64,000 nt of DNA from Topomyia yanbarensis. Lineage: Eukaryota; Arthropoda; Insecta; Diptera; Culicidae. The stretch lies in contig NC_080671.1 of assembly GCF_030247195.1 (NCBI RefSeq), positions 469,832,766 through 469,896,765 of the forward strand, written 5' to 3'. Positions 32,564-43,702 of this stretch are shown here, in pieces. The first letter of the stretch is position 1. Each line of letters opens with the position of its first letter. Below the pieces are notes generated by a model. It was not told the origin of the DNA. It saw nothing but the letters and a program-made list of their open reading frames with translations, and searched no databases. The position numbers and the translations under genes were made by a program.

Positions 32564-33127
32564 TTTGGATGCGTTTAGTTTTTATCATTCACTCACTGCA
32601 CCACCTCAACAGTACTAATAAGACTTATTTGACCTTACTCGAAGTTAGCAACCAACCCAGCGATATAATAGAACTTACGACCCAAACTACACTGTTCCAG
32701 CAGAAATTGGTTAAGCGATCCAAAAGTCTCGAAACAAGGCTCAATTTATAATTTAGCAAAGACGACAAAGATTGAACATCACAATTTTATTGTAAACCAT
32801 GCATGCAAAATGTATCTGCTCTCAACCACGAGGCATCAATTTATTATTTGCAATGGCGGTCTGACCATGCAATTCAGCACCACGCCATAGACATACCGTC
32901 TTTGTGTTACTTAGCCTTTTGTCCCTGTCCTCGATGGCGTCTTGTAAGAGCCGATTCTCGGCGGTTTCAGCGCAAATCGTCCTGGTCCAGCAGCAAAGTT
33001 TCCCGACGCTCCAGCAACAGCAACAGCAGCAACCTTCCGTCGCAGAATTCGACTGATTAATTGTCGCTTGCACCAGACAATGGTGACCCTTTGATGCAGC
33101 CCAGGTTTCTCCACGCGGTTTCTCGAA

Positions 33128-33145
33128 TCCGGTCGTACCGGACCA
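33128..33145 (-). promoter_or_regulatory. BEL A putative primer-binding site
   Basis: Two bases inside the LTR, on the minus strand the sequence starts TGGTCCGGTACGACCGGA, so a tRNA ending in ...CCA could prime minus-strand DNA synthesis. The tRNA identity is not clear to me; the site is itself palindromic (TCCGG...CCGGA). Confidence 0.55.
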
Positions 33146-33147
33146 AA

Positions 33148-33517
33148 TGTTGATGACACTCCGCACTGGTTCACTTTTCGTCGAATTTGTAGATAGAAAC
33201 TCGCGTGTGACTTTAAACTACGGACTTTATTAAACTGAACCTGCTTTATTAATATTTGCATGCACTGGTTTTATTGTACTTGACACGTTGATAATGTGGT
33301 AACGACTAAAATGTACATCCTATATCCCGTACTACCTAGCCTACGATCAGTGATCGGTGATAACGAGAGCAAGAGAGGATCGAGAGAATGATAAGCCGAA
33401 GCTATATTCACCACAGCACTCTGCGCTTGGTCTTCTGTGGCTGCTAGGTATCGCCTTAGTAGCTTTTAGATGATCATGTCGCGTCCCTAAACTACTCTTC
33501 TCTTTGTTGCTCCAACA
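33148..33517 (-). repeat. BEL A 5' LTR (370 bp)
   Basis: On the minus strand starts TGTTGGAGCAAC and ends GTGTCATCAACA. Same length as the LTR at 6846-7215 with about six substitutions by eye (near 1.6%). Flanked outside by GAAGT. In the present arrangement the two LTRs are in inverted orientation. Confidence 0.95.
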
Positions 33518-33522
33518 GAAGT

Positions 33523-33955
33523 AAATCACGGAAAATTATCACAGTTCGATTAGTTTATTACAGAAATATATTAATTTGATTTTCATGTGAGTATACAGAT
33601 TAAATTTTTCAATATGTTACAAGTTAACCTAAAATAAAATGAAATTATAGGATCAGTAAGTGGAATCGCTACTAAAATCGGCCGGTTCAAATACCTGAAC
33701 TTGTTACAATATCAAGGTAAAACATGAATTAATAAGACTAAATCTAAACTAAACATATATTGATGCCACATATCTGTGCAGATTAGCTACCTTTCACACT
33801 GCTGCGATTTATGTTGCTAGGGTTAGCACGAGGTAATTAAAGAAAAACCAAACAATGTAATACAAGAATTATATTATATTTATAAACACACACTAATAGC
33901 TGCTACAATCAAAAGCTGCTGTGAGAAAGGTTTTGTCTGGAAATCCGAACATCCA
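33523..33955 (+). other. Part of an unidentified insertion in J1
   Basis: AT-rich sequence between the BEL A target site and the J1 RT C-terminus. Its other part is inferred to be 7216-7411. J1 coding resumes at about 33,956. No clear terminal repeats or coding; element type unknown. Confidence 0.4.
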
Positions 33956-34382
33956 GTGACTTGCGCCCGCTCACACCATTTAAAGCTGCAGAGAGTACAA
34001 AATAAATTCCTAAAAATGGTCTTAAACCTTCACCCCACGACAAGTACAACAGAGGTTCACCGGATGGCAAACGTGGACTTGCTTGATGATCGAATTATCC
34101 AATGCTATGAGGGATTTCGAATCAGTGCATCATATTCAGAAGCCAAGCTCATACGTGGGCTTTTCAATTAGGTTAGATAGGTAGTATTTTAAAATTAACA
34201 AATTAAAAGCAAACAAAACGACAGTTTGAAATGTAATTTTTTCTTATATACCACAACTGAATTACAAAATAAAACGAGAAGAAGAAACTATAGCTGAAAA
34301 ACGAAAAGTTGAAACCCTAAAAATGTTAAATTAAGTAAATGCACAAACAAAACTGAATAAAATATGATTTAGTCAAAAAAAA
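33956..34382 (+). pseudogene. J1 reverse transcriptase C-terminus and 3' tail
   Basis: A 70-codon frame CARSHHLKLQRVQNKFLKMV, then LNLHPTTSTTEVHRMANV and IRGLFN before the stop, matching the last part of Jockey-clade RT proteins (compare J2 at 59,100-59,280: TSTIEVHHLANI). It supplies what is missing from J1 at 7,412 and is on the strand predicted if 2,904-27,982 is inverted. The 3' untranslated part resembles that of J2 (AAAATGTTAAA) and ends in a short A-run at 34,375-34,382. Confidence 0.8.
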
Positions 34383-34392
34383 GCTGAATCTG

Positions 34393-34682
34393 CTCAGTTG
34401 CCTGTTGAACGACAGGTGAAGCAGATCACTGCGCTGTGTGTTTTCACGACCAGTGTAGCTGAGTTAGAAGTCCGTTACACTGCCTGTGGAGGTACGCTAC
34501 ACAGTGAATGCGACTGAGCTTATCCTTTCAAACACTATGCTATCTTTTGTGTTGTGCTCGTTTCTAGCACACTTTTATGTATAGTACACAAAATAGTTTG
34601 TACCTGCGAGTTCCATTTGCAAACACTGTTAACATAGTGTCGTGGTATTAGTTGTCTCTTTCGCTCTACCCATCAGCGTTGA
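34393..34682 (+). repeat. Long inverted repeat, left arm
   Basis: About 290 bp from CTCAGTTGCCTGTTGAAC to CATCAGCGTTGA, matching in inverted orientation 38,961-39,258. Shared blocks include GTAGCTGAGTT, GTCCGTTACACT, TGTGTTGTGCTCGTTTC and CATAGTGTCGTGGTA. The arms may be the long termini of a 4.9-kb composite element, or two oppositely oriented copies of one repeat. No clear target duplication. Confidence 0.75.
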
Positions 34683-34962
34683 TTCATTTTGCTTTGTGCG
34701 CTTGGGTTTAATGTTTGAGCGAATGTGTAGGTAGGTAGATCTAATTTGTTACTAAATTGCACAACGAAAGTTTATTATTTACGTTCGATCAATTCATTGA
34801 TTCATTTCCCCTTCACGTGATTCATTTCCACTCAGCCTATAGTATTTTGATTCTACTAATAGGTACATACTACAAAGCCTATTTATGAATGAATACACTG
34901 CCACTTGAAAAACCGTTGCAAAAACGCATATTGTCCATATATAAAATTGTTTTCGATTCTTG

Positions 34963-35461
34963 TATATTCATAGTTTCGATATATGATTAAGACTACTGCA
35001 TTCGCTATATTTGTATGCGTACTTTAGGAAAGTTACAATAAAGGCAAAATATAACTAGAATATACATGAAATGAAATTATATTGTCTAAAATTTGATTTT
35101 TCTTCACTGGTCCGGGTTTTTTACCACACACAATCGAAAAGTTTTCTCAAGCTAATCTTATCCTATAAAAATTTAGTTCCAGATATTAGTTCGGTCACAG
35201 TTTTCTGTCTTCTTTCTTCAGATCTTCTTAAATAAGTTTAATCGGATTCGATCACCTACTACAAATGAAATGACCTGATAACCAAGAAGTTTTGGTTCAA
35301 TATGTAACATTCGATGTTGATTTGTTGTGCTTAAACTATGCGTAAGAAATATATTTGATTTATTGTTACACTAAATGAAGATTAAGAAAATAAATATTTT
35401 GCATTAAGTAGTATAGTCCTGCGTCTACAGTTCGTGCAACCCCATAGGGCTGCCCCTTGTA
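34963..35461 (+). repeat. About 495-bp dispersed repeat, copy 2
   Basis: Direct copy of 12,467-12,960, ending CCCATAGGGCTGCCCCTTGT. Lies between the arms of the long inverted repeat. Confidence 0.75.
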
Positions 35462-35866
35462 ATTTTTATTTTCTAAATACACGAGACTGTTAACTTCAAT
35501 GTTGTCACTTATAACCTCAAATTGTACTTAGTCCTACAAAGCGTAACGTTTTACTTGGAATTCAGCACTAAATAGCGTAGATCATGGAACTGGATAAAGG
35601 CGACTTCCCCAAGCCCGAGCTCTATTTTCTCTTTTAGAAAATATTCTCCCGAAGATTCGGTCATATGACATAAAATTTAAAGTCAACGACCACGATTTTG
35701 TGGCAGGTGCAGCACATTTTCGTCAACTTAATTAGTGACGAGACCTGTTAAAAGCATTCAAATCGAGGAAAATCTCTTCGAATAGAGTTCTCGCGTTCGA
35801 TTGAAATGCCACTGGTGGATAAATGGTAAACAAAAGATTGAAATGTCGAGCCTTCGTATCAGACAT

Positions 35867-36772
35867 TTAACCGTTGTGTGTCCGACGCGGTACCCGGGTA
35901 CCTTTTTAAGTTTCAATTAATTAAATTCCTATGTTTTATACATAGCTGGAGATTGAAACTTTGTGACATCTTAGAACTTTACTAAGTCAAGCTTTTGTGT
36001 TAATAATATTATTGATATAGTAAGGGGGGAGTGAGGAGGGGCTCCTGAATTTTTTTACTACGTAACAGGCCGACGTGGGTACCCGGGTACCCACAAAACT
36101 GAAATTTCAATAACTAAGGAAATTTCCAACCGATTTCGACACTTTTGGGTGTTTTGGATTCAGAAACTCATCCACTTTTGGACTTGGTAAAAATGAATCG
36201 GGTTACTTCATTCGGTTCCCGGGAATCCGGGTTTCCGGAAACAGGTTCCAGTGTTGGGGTACTATTTGCGAACTTCAATGGAATACTAGCAATATGGGTA
36301 TCAAAATTCTTGGAATTGCATCAGTAGGCTGTATCTCGTGGTTTTGGAACCATTTGGTGATTTGACCCCGGAATGGACATTCCGGAGCAGGTTCCCGTGG
36401 GGCCGCAAGTGGCCATTCCATTCCAATTCCATTTTTCAAATTGCCATAGTGTCCTGTAACAATAAAAAACAGACTTCCGAGACAATTTGAAGAGTTTTGA
36501 TACTCATATTGCTAGTACATTATTAAAATTTACTAATCATTTCCTAGTACTGGAACATTACTCCGGAAAATCCGGATTACCAAAAACCAGATCCACTATT
36601 CCGGTTCTATTGTGCAGAATCAAAAAGTGGACGAGTTCCTGAATCCAAAATATCTAAAAGTGTCCAAATCGGTTAAAGGAAGCCATAGTTATGAGCATTT
36701 CAATTTGTGGGTACCCAGGTACCCTTGTTGGCCTGTTAAAGGTGTTTTTTTTGTTGGACACATAACTGTTAA
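35867..36772. mobile_element. TTAA-flanked element with GGTACCCGGGTACC motifs
   Basis: TTAA at 35,867-35,870 and 36,769-36,772 with inverted termini CCGTTGTGTGTCCGAC / GTTGGACACATAACTG. Contains three copies of a palindrome GGTACCYGGGTACC (about 35,889, 36,076 and 36,712), and the interior is a loose inverted repeat (for example CCAACCGATTTCGACAC near 36,130 against GTGTCCAAATCGG near 36,660). TTAA duplication suggests a piggyBac-type mobiliser. Non-coding. Confidence 0.75.
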
Positions 36773-38960
36773 CGTCTTTAGGAAAGCCAAACAAAGCTGA
36801 ACGGCCACGATTAATTCAAGTAATGTGGTTAAAGGTAAACCATTCACACAGTAAGCCGTGAAAATATCTGTTTTCCATTTTTCTGTTATTAGATTTGTGT
36901 TGACGGTTCCCAGTGTTGAGAGGTAAACAAGATATGATGAGCAAGTAATCATCAACACCCCGAGAAAGGACACCAATTTGAGTCGTTTCCAAATGAAATG
37001 TGTTAGGTATCAAGGATGTCATTCTCATTGTCATGCAAATATTTTTCATATATGATTTTTCCGTCTATCGTCACTTATAGACGTCAGTCGCAAGACACAT
37101 TCCCTACAGAGGTAAGTTAGGCTCTAAATTATATTTTCCTCCCACTGCACGTCAATTTCAACTCCAAACCACCTGCGGACAGAGGCGTCACCAGGAGCCA
37201 GGTCGGAACTGTCGTTAATACCCTAAGAAAGAGCGAATCCAAAGATCAAGTTTCAATCGTTGCTCCAGCAGGTCTAACAACGCTCCTGTTGGAAGTGAGA
37301 CGATGTACACCTACCTGTGAAAAAGCTATCTCGCGCATTGTCGTGTAGGTGCTCCTGAACCCTCACCCGGGCACAGTTTGCCATTGGCAGATTGATTTTT
37401 TTCTCGCTTCGTTCGTTCAAAACGACACACGACAACAAGAAAGTTTGTTAAGCATTCTCGCGTTTATACATTTTACCGGGCCTGCTGCGATGGCACCCTA
37501 TCACCCGTTCGCCGAGAAGTTATTGCGCGCGGGAGGTGAATTTCACTTTGCAACTGTTTGACAGATATTGAATATTTCATATTCTGATGGGGGGAAAAAG
37601 AGCATCGTCGCCGCCTGCTAAGCCGGTGCTTGTAAGGATGAGCGGAGATATTTTCCGTTCGCTTTGGCAGGCAGGTGCGATGTTTGCTGTACATACATAC
37701 ATACCTACGTCAATGGAAGGATGTTGGCGATGATGGGAGCCATATCGGGGTGAAGGCGCATATTTTTTTTACAATGTTTCCTTCGAACGAGCGGCACTGA
37801 CAAACTGGCATGTCTCTGTTGAGATGGTCGGTCTGCCCTCGGGAAGATTACGAAGAATGGAATGTTTAGGAATTTTGCCATGTAGATAACAAGAAGCATT
37901 ACTTTTGTGAATTTATTTCCCACTTCCGTATCTGGTGTTCGAGACGTCACGGATGCTCGGAAGTCGACTTTACGTGAAAGAAAAAATGTCGTGTGAAGGA
38001 AAAGATGCTGTTTGGTGCTGATTGGGAGTAGATTGAGCGGGGGAAGCTGATTAATTATGCGGATGTATTAGGTCTGTAGCAAAGCATCAATTTTTGATCA
38101 AAGAGATCCTGGTTCACACGATGTGGTAGAGCACAAATATTTCAAGGCAAAATATGACGCTGGTTTAGCTTAATTAAATTGGATACGATGGAATTTCGCA
38201 CGTGGTTCCACAGTTTGCATAATTTATTCAGCGTTATTTCCCGATGAAACGAAACTCAACAAATGCAATCATCATTTTGTGGTCTAATCAGGGTTAATTT
38301 TCAGTCAATTGTATCGAATCAATGTCCAATTGATTCAGCCCAATTTAATGCAATCGTTCAATTTAAACAGCAACACAAGTTAGGTAATAATTGAACTCAT
38401 TTACATGCACTTCGTGGTTGTGAAACGTCATGCTGCAGTATATACGGAACATAGCAGATTCACTTAGATGGAAACCATAATTTCATTACTTTTTTATGTT
38501 TTGTAATTTTAGTATTCAATCATTTATTTATTTTTGTAATTCGTTTATCTTTGTAGTTAACCATGAATTTCTCACTGTGTTGCATGCAGAATTATTGTTT
38601 TAATGGTGGCAACATGACGACTGTTAGCCCCACCTCGTTTGTGAATCATGCATAGTTACACTAGACATGTCCTAGCGATTAACAAGTAGTTTAATTGTGA
38701 GTTAATTATAAATTGATTCTCCAGTTGAAATAAAGGTATGTCTCAATGTATCGCTCAATACATCTGTGCCGGTGAAATTAGATATTTAGAAACAATATAC
38801 TGTTTATATTCGTGAGTTCCAGAAATACTGCCAATTTTTTGTGGCCGGAATACGGATACTGATAAAAAATAAGTACCAGTATTTTGGTACTATGCAAAAC
38901 GTTTGATAAGGGATATATTTAACTTTCCAATGTAGAGGCTCGTTTCAAAATATCGTACCT
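36773..38960. other. No gene recognised; possibly single-copy DNA
   Basis: A GC-richer block (37,140-37,720) lacks repeats seen elsewhere in the window and has only short frames; a TACATACATACATACC microsatellite is at about 37,690. The rest is AT-rich. Confidence 0.45.
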
Positions 38961-39258
38961 CAACGCTGATGATGATGGTCAAAGCGAAAGAGACAACTAG
39001 TACCACGACACTATGTTAACCATGTTTGCAAATGGAGCTCGAATGTACAAGCGATTTTGTGTACGAATAATTGTATTCGAGATTGTACATAAAAGTGTGC
39101 TGGAAACGAGCACAACACAAAAGAAGGCATAGTGTTTGACCGGACAAGCTCAGTCGCGTGTTGGACGGCACTGAATAGCGTACCTCCGCAGCAAGTGTAA
39201 CGGACTTTCAACTCAGCTACACTGGCTGCTTCGCCTCCTGTTCAACAGACAACTGAAC
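38961..39258 (-). repeat. Long inverted repeat, right arm
   Basis: Inverted partner of 34,393-34,682, followed directly by the TGACGTCA-containing short repeat at 39,269-39,335. Confidence 0.75.
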
Positions 39259-39268
39259 TTATCCGGCC

Positions 39269-39335
39269 AAATCCGTTCTTTAAATAGTCGATGATGACGT
39301 CATTCATAGAAGCGTAGCGCGCTAGGTACACAAAT
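39269..39335 (+). repeat. Short dispersed repeat containing TGACGTCA, copy 2
   Basis: Same sequence and orientation as 12,241-12,309 (GTCGATGATGACGTCATTCA, then GAAGCGTAGCGCGCTAGG). Confidence 0.6.
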
Positions 39336-39404
39336 CTGTCGTGCCGGACTTGGAAAGCGCTATCTTCTTATGTAAATGCGCGATATTTTGACTAGGTTGT
39401 ACAT

Positions 39405-40551
39405 TAGAGTGCCCAGAAAAATAAAGAATTTTTGAAAACTCACTCAGCCCACCACTGAGTCAATTTCTAGTCCCACCAGGAGTATTTGCTCCAAATTTGA
39501 AGCAAATCGGACCAGTCTAGCTATCGGACCAACGTGCCTGAAGTTTGCATGGGATTTTTCGACAATTTACATGGAGAAAACCCACTAGCTCGCATTTTCA
39601 CCGCTAGGTGGCACTGTATGCATCGTATTATCACTGTAAGTGAAAATAAGAAAGATAATTTAATTGTCCACAACTTTGTCGAAGACTGCTAGTCAATCCG
39701 GCTTTGTTGAAAGAAGTTATTAAACTTTTAGCGAAGCGATGTCTGAGTCAGTTTTGCATGGGGCCTAGCAGTGCATGGTAGTGTATCAGTACTAGGGTCT
39801 AACAAACTAAACATTTTGTGGAATAATGGTTAGATTTAGCTCAATAGTATGTTCGGAAGAATTGTAGTACATAATACGAGTTATGTTTTGGTTAGAAAAT
39901 TTTAGTTCCACCTGTGACCGCATAGAGGGCGCCAACACTAACTTTTCAACGGAGAGAGATAAAATATCGAGATGTTTGGAAGAATTACTGCAAAAGGCTT
40001 GTTCTACAACTTTGTAGAAAACACCTAATTTCTATCTCTCTCCGTTGAAAAGTTAGTGTTGGCGCCATCTATGCGGTCACAGGTGGAACTAAAATTTTCT
40101 AACCAAATGTACTACAATTCTTCTTGAGCTAAATCTAACCATTATTCCACAAAATTTTTAGTTTGTTAGAACCTAGTACTGATACACTACCATGCACTGC
40201 TAGGCCCCATGCAAAACTGAATCAGACATCACTTCGTTAAAATTTTAATAACTTTTCTTGTTCGAGTCGGATCGCTTTGCAGTTTTCAACAAAGTTGTAG
40301 ATAATAGAATTGTCTTCTTAAGTTTCACTTTTGGTGATAATCTCATGTATGCAGTGCCACCTAGCGGAGAAAATGTGCGAAAGTGGGTTTTCTCCATGTA
40401 AATTGTCGAAAAATCCCATACAAACTTCAAGCACGTTGATCCGGTAGCTAGACTTGTTCGATTTGGCTCAAATTTGGAGCAGACACTCCTGGTGGGACTA
40501 GGAATCGACTCAGGGGTGGGCCGATGGGGGTCATTTTTTTCTGTCACTCTA
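39405..40551. mobile_element. hAT-like foldback element, 1,147 bp
   Basis: An almost continuous palindrome: two arms of about 560 bp meeting near 39,990, for example AACGGAGAGAGAT at about 39,948 against ATCTCTCTCCGTT at about 40,034, and GGTGGAACTAAAATTTTCTAA against its complement. Termini TAGAGTGCCCAGAAAA / TTTTCTGTCACTCTA; perfect 8-bp duplication TTGTACAT (39,397-39,404 and 40,552-40,559), as for hAT. Non-coding. Ends one base before the J2 5' end. Confidence 0.9.
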
Positions 40552-40595
40552 TTGTACATTCAGTTTGTGTTTGACTCGCTCCGAGAGACACTGCT

Positions 40596-40940
40596 GTGTC
40601 CAAGCGGCCGCTGGATCTAGACACCGACGGAGATGAGTCTGCAAAGAAACGACTGCTTGTCAGTAACAAGTTTGCTGCCTTACCGAACGAGGACATCGTG
40701 AAGAAAGGGAAACTGTCCCCTTTCTTCGCCTACTCTGAGGACGGATCTCAACAAACTAATATCCCATGGAGTCAAAGCATCAATCCGCCTGTGTTCCGAT
40801 GGGTACAAGATCGTCGTCACTACAAGACCGCACTACAACGCCACTCAGAATTATCTGAAGCAAGTGAAATTCCAATGTCCTTTTTGGATCCCATCCGTCG
40901 CTTTTGAAAGTATCCGCAAGAATGAGCTGTTAGTCGATGA
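40596..40940 (+). pseudogene. J2 ORF1, N-terminal part
   Basis: Starts (TTG or upstream) with SKRPLDLDTDGDESAKKRLL and VSNKFAALPNEDIVKKGKLSP, matching J1 ORF1. A frameshift near 40,790 changes to a frame with the pre-zinc-finger domain (IRLCSDGYKIFV-type wording). The coding ends at an insertion near 40,940; the zinc-knuckle part is at 42,968. Confidence 0.75.
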
Positions 40941-42742
40941 TGATGCGCTATTTATATCATTCTAACAGGAAGCAAAATATTGCTTTCTTCTTCTTGTCGC
41001 AGAAAAAATAACCTCCTCTCCAGAGATGTAACCAAAGCGAAGAGTAATGAAACTTTTTTTGCCTTTCTCATATAGAAAGGTTATGGAATCACTCTAAAAA
41101 TCGTTAATGTAATCCCGGCCCGGAGAGTCGGAAAATGTCTGTGTGTATGTATGTGTGTATGTGGAAAGAATGTCACATCTGTTTCTTAGAGATGGCTAAA
41201 CCGATTTGCACAAAATTAGTCTCAAATGAAAGGTACAACCTTCCAATCGGCTGCTATTGATTTTTTTATTGGTTGGACTTCCGGTTCCAGAGTTACGGGT
41301 TGAAGAGTGCAACACAGCAAATTCCCATATAAACTAAAATGAAAAATTCTCAAAGCACCCCCCCCCCCCCGGTGAGTAAGGGAAAATTTCACAATCGAAT
41401 TTGCATTTTTGATGCTAAATGACTTTAAAATGCATGAAACGTTGAGATTTGATGAAATCTCAAAAAAAAATTGACTAAAATTGACTTTGTTGGACTTTGG
41501 CATCTTTTTGCCTTTCTCATATAGAAAGGTTATGCAATCACTCTAAAAATCGTCAACCTAATCCCGACGGAGGGCCGTGATTTTTTTACTTTTTTAGGCA
41601 TAGGTAGGAGTAGGAAATGAGGGGTTGCTACTTTAAAATTGAAACTAGTTTAAAATTTCTTAACAAGTTGAAAATTTTCTACAGAGTCCGGACCCCCCGG
41701 ATCCTCTTCCTTGATCCGCCGCTGGTTTCAAGCGATGTTTCAGTGTCGGCACATAGTATCTGAAGATCTTGGCTGTCGATCCATTGTATGTATGTGCAAA
41801 TCATACTGAATATGTAATATTCATTTTCACCGTTGTATTGATCATAACCAGCCATGGAAACGTAGTTTGGACAAATGAGAAAGGCACAATTGCACCACTA
41901 GGTGGATTAAAACAGGTTTTTTTTATTCTCTCTCTATTTTGCTGGGCTGGTGATTATGTGTATGGGGGGAATTTCTTCTTATTTTCACAGATAATGTTTT
42001 ATACGATTAGGTATGGCATTTATTCTTTAATTGCTATTGTATTATATATCTCTGCTACAGTTTCCATAACAGCTGAACCTTCGCATTTTCCCAGTGTCTC
42101 TATTGTTTTTATTGTGGTGAGAATGCTTCCGTACAAACCAACTCCTTCATACGTAACCATTTTATGCAGATCAACCGAAAATGTGACGTTTCATCAGACA
42201 GCACTGGTTATGCACCCATGGTAAATTCCTATGCGCGAATTCTACAAAAAGACACTGCACTACGGAAAACATTGTGCAAAAGCAGCTAAGAAAAGCCCAC
42301 CTACTATAATCGTGAACAGTTATCTTATACCAAACCACAAACGGCCACAAAACCAATATCTACGGATCTGACAGGAACAAATATTCACTCAACAACAATC
42401 GCGCCCAGTGTCTCCAAGCCAACAACCGGCACCACCATCAAAGAAGCGAACGTAGAAGAGGATGGATGCGTTTGTCCATGCACTCGCATTTCTGTTTGAC
42501 GCTCTTTTTCTTTCTTCGAAAATTCTTTGAATTAGCTTCTCAATATTTTATAGTGCATTCCGTCGATTCAAACAATATAACTCGTTTTTAACTTGTACAT
42601 AAAGTAAACAACTCCCTTAAGAATGTTTTTTTTAACAAATAAAGTTTTCAAATAAAGTTTTCATTTTTTTACGCTTTCAACATATAACAATTTAAAAAGG
42701 CGAATGATTACAAATGAAAATTACAAATTACTACTACTCTTT
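40941..42742. other. Insertion in J2 ORF1, including common mosquito repeats
   Basis: Contains two direct copies (41,056-41,110 and 41,506-41,570) of a mosquito repeat with the palindrome CCTTTCTCATATAGAAAGG followed by TTATGSAATCACTCTAAAAA, a poly-C run at 41,357-41,370, and a hAT-like MITE fragment at about 41,630-41,727 related to 19,918-20,417. Frames at 41,769-42,224 look hydrophobic by composition only. No gene is supported. Confidence 0.6.
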
Positions 42743-42967
42743 TTATAGGCCTTCTATAAATACCGGACGTGTTTGCCCATCTTCTGGGTAAAAACGTGAG
42801 CCTCCAAATACGACCCGGGCCCCAGGCAATTGCCCTGGCTGTCCCCCCCCCCCCCCCCTCTTCCAAAGAGCCTGCCGCGACCAACTATATCTCGTGCACT
42901 TAGATAGGGCCTCCGTAACTCTGAGAGAGCTAAAAAGCATCAAAGCACTCTTTCACATCATTGTCGA

Positions 42968-43702
42968 TTGTGGGATCGCTACAAGCCGGTCCACCGTGAC
43001 GTGACCCAGTGTACCAACTGCTTGAACTTAGGGCATGGAACGAGAAACTGCCACATCCGCACTCGATGCCTGAAGTGCGGCGAGAACCATATGCAAGAAG
43101 AGTGCTTGCAGGAAAAACCCGAGGAAAAGTGCTTCAACTGCGACGAAAATACTACTATCAGAATCCTTAATTGGAATGCCCATTCCGTGGCTTCAAAGAA
43201 ACTGGAATTGGCGGAATTCCTACAAACCGCTAAAATCGTCATAGCAGCAATCATGGAGACATACCTCAAGCCAAACACTTCTCTGTCTCTCAGACTACAC
43301 CATCGCTCGACTGGACCACAGTTCTTCTGGAGGAGGAGATGGGGCCATAGCAGTTCGGAAAGGGATTTCCTTCAAGGTGCTCCCGAGCTTCAACACGACG
43401 TTTATTGAAGCACTAGGTATCGAGATAGATACATCCCATGGAAAGACCATCTGCATTGCCGTGTACTGCCCTAAACAAGCTAGAACCAGTAACAGCACTG
43501 ACAGCAGGTTCAAGAACGACCTGCAGAAACTATCTCGATGTAATACAAGGTTCATAGTGGCTGGTGATCTCAACGCTCGCTCCTCGTCATGAGGTTGCAC
43601 TACGTCAAACATGAACGGTAAGATTCTTGCCGATGACGCACAACATCATCGCTTACCCGGGTGCACCCACCTTCTACTCGCCGGTCGGAATCGGATCAAC
43701 AC
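42968..43702 (+). pseudogene. J2 ORF1 zinc knuckles fused to endonuclease start
   Basis: A frame with two zinc knuckles, CTNCLNLGHGTRNC (C-x2-C-x4-H-x4-C) and CLKCGENHMQEEC, then directly the endonuclease start RILNWNAHSVASKKLEL and IMETYLKPN. In J1 about 300 bp separate these parts, so J2 has a deletion between ORF1 and ORF2. A frameshift near 43,290 is followed by TFIEALGIEIDTSHG, CIAVYCPKQA and FIVAGDLNARSSS (metal-site DLNA) to a stop at 43,592; the decayed frame reaches the hAT target site ATCAACAC at 43,695. Confidence 0.85.

Larger units (their letters stand above)
27975..33517 (-). mobile_element. BEL A, 5' half (5' LTR, Gag, protease, RT, RNase H)
   Basis: Five-prime half of the BEL/Pao element whose 3' half is at 2904-7215. 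Order on the minus strand: LTR 33,517-33,148; primer-binding site; leader; one long Gag-Pol frame from 32,563; a SINE inserted in Pol at 28,883-29,062; Pol resuming to the inversion breakpoint at 27,982. Outside the LTR stands GAAGT (33,518-33,522), the complement of the ACTTC after the other LTR. Apart from the SINE, the inversion and the hAT-like insertion in the 3' half, Gag-Pol has remained open, so the element was fairly young when broken. Confidence 0.92.

Noticed and set aside
37680..37710. CRISPR-like or regulatory array
   Set aside because: Only a short TACA microsatellite; no CRISPR array is expected or seen in this eukaryotic DNA.
41769..42224. 151-codon hydrophobic frame
   Set aside because: Hydrophobic because of T-rich DNA; lies in a repeat-filled insertion within J2, with no family recognised.
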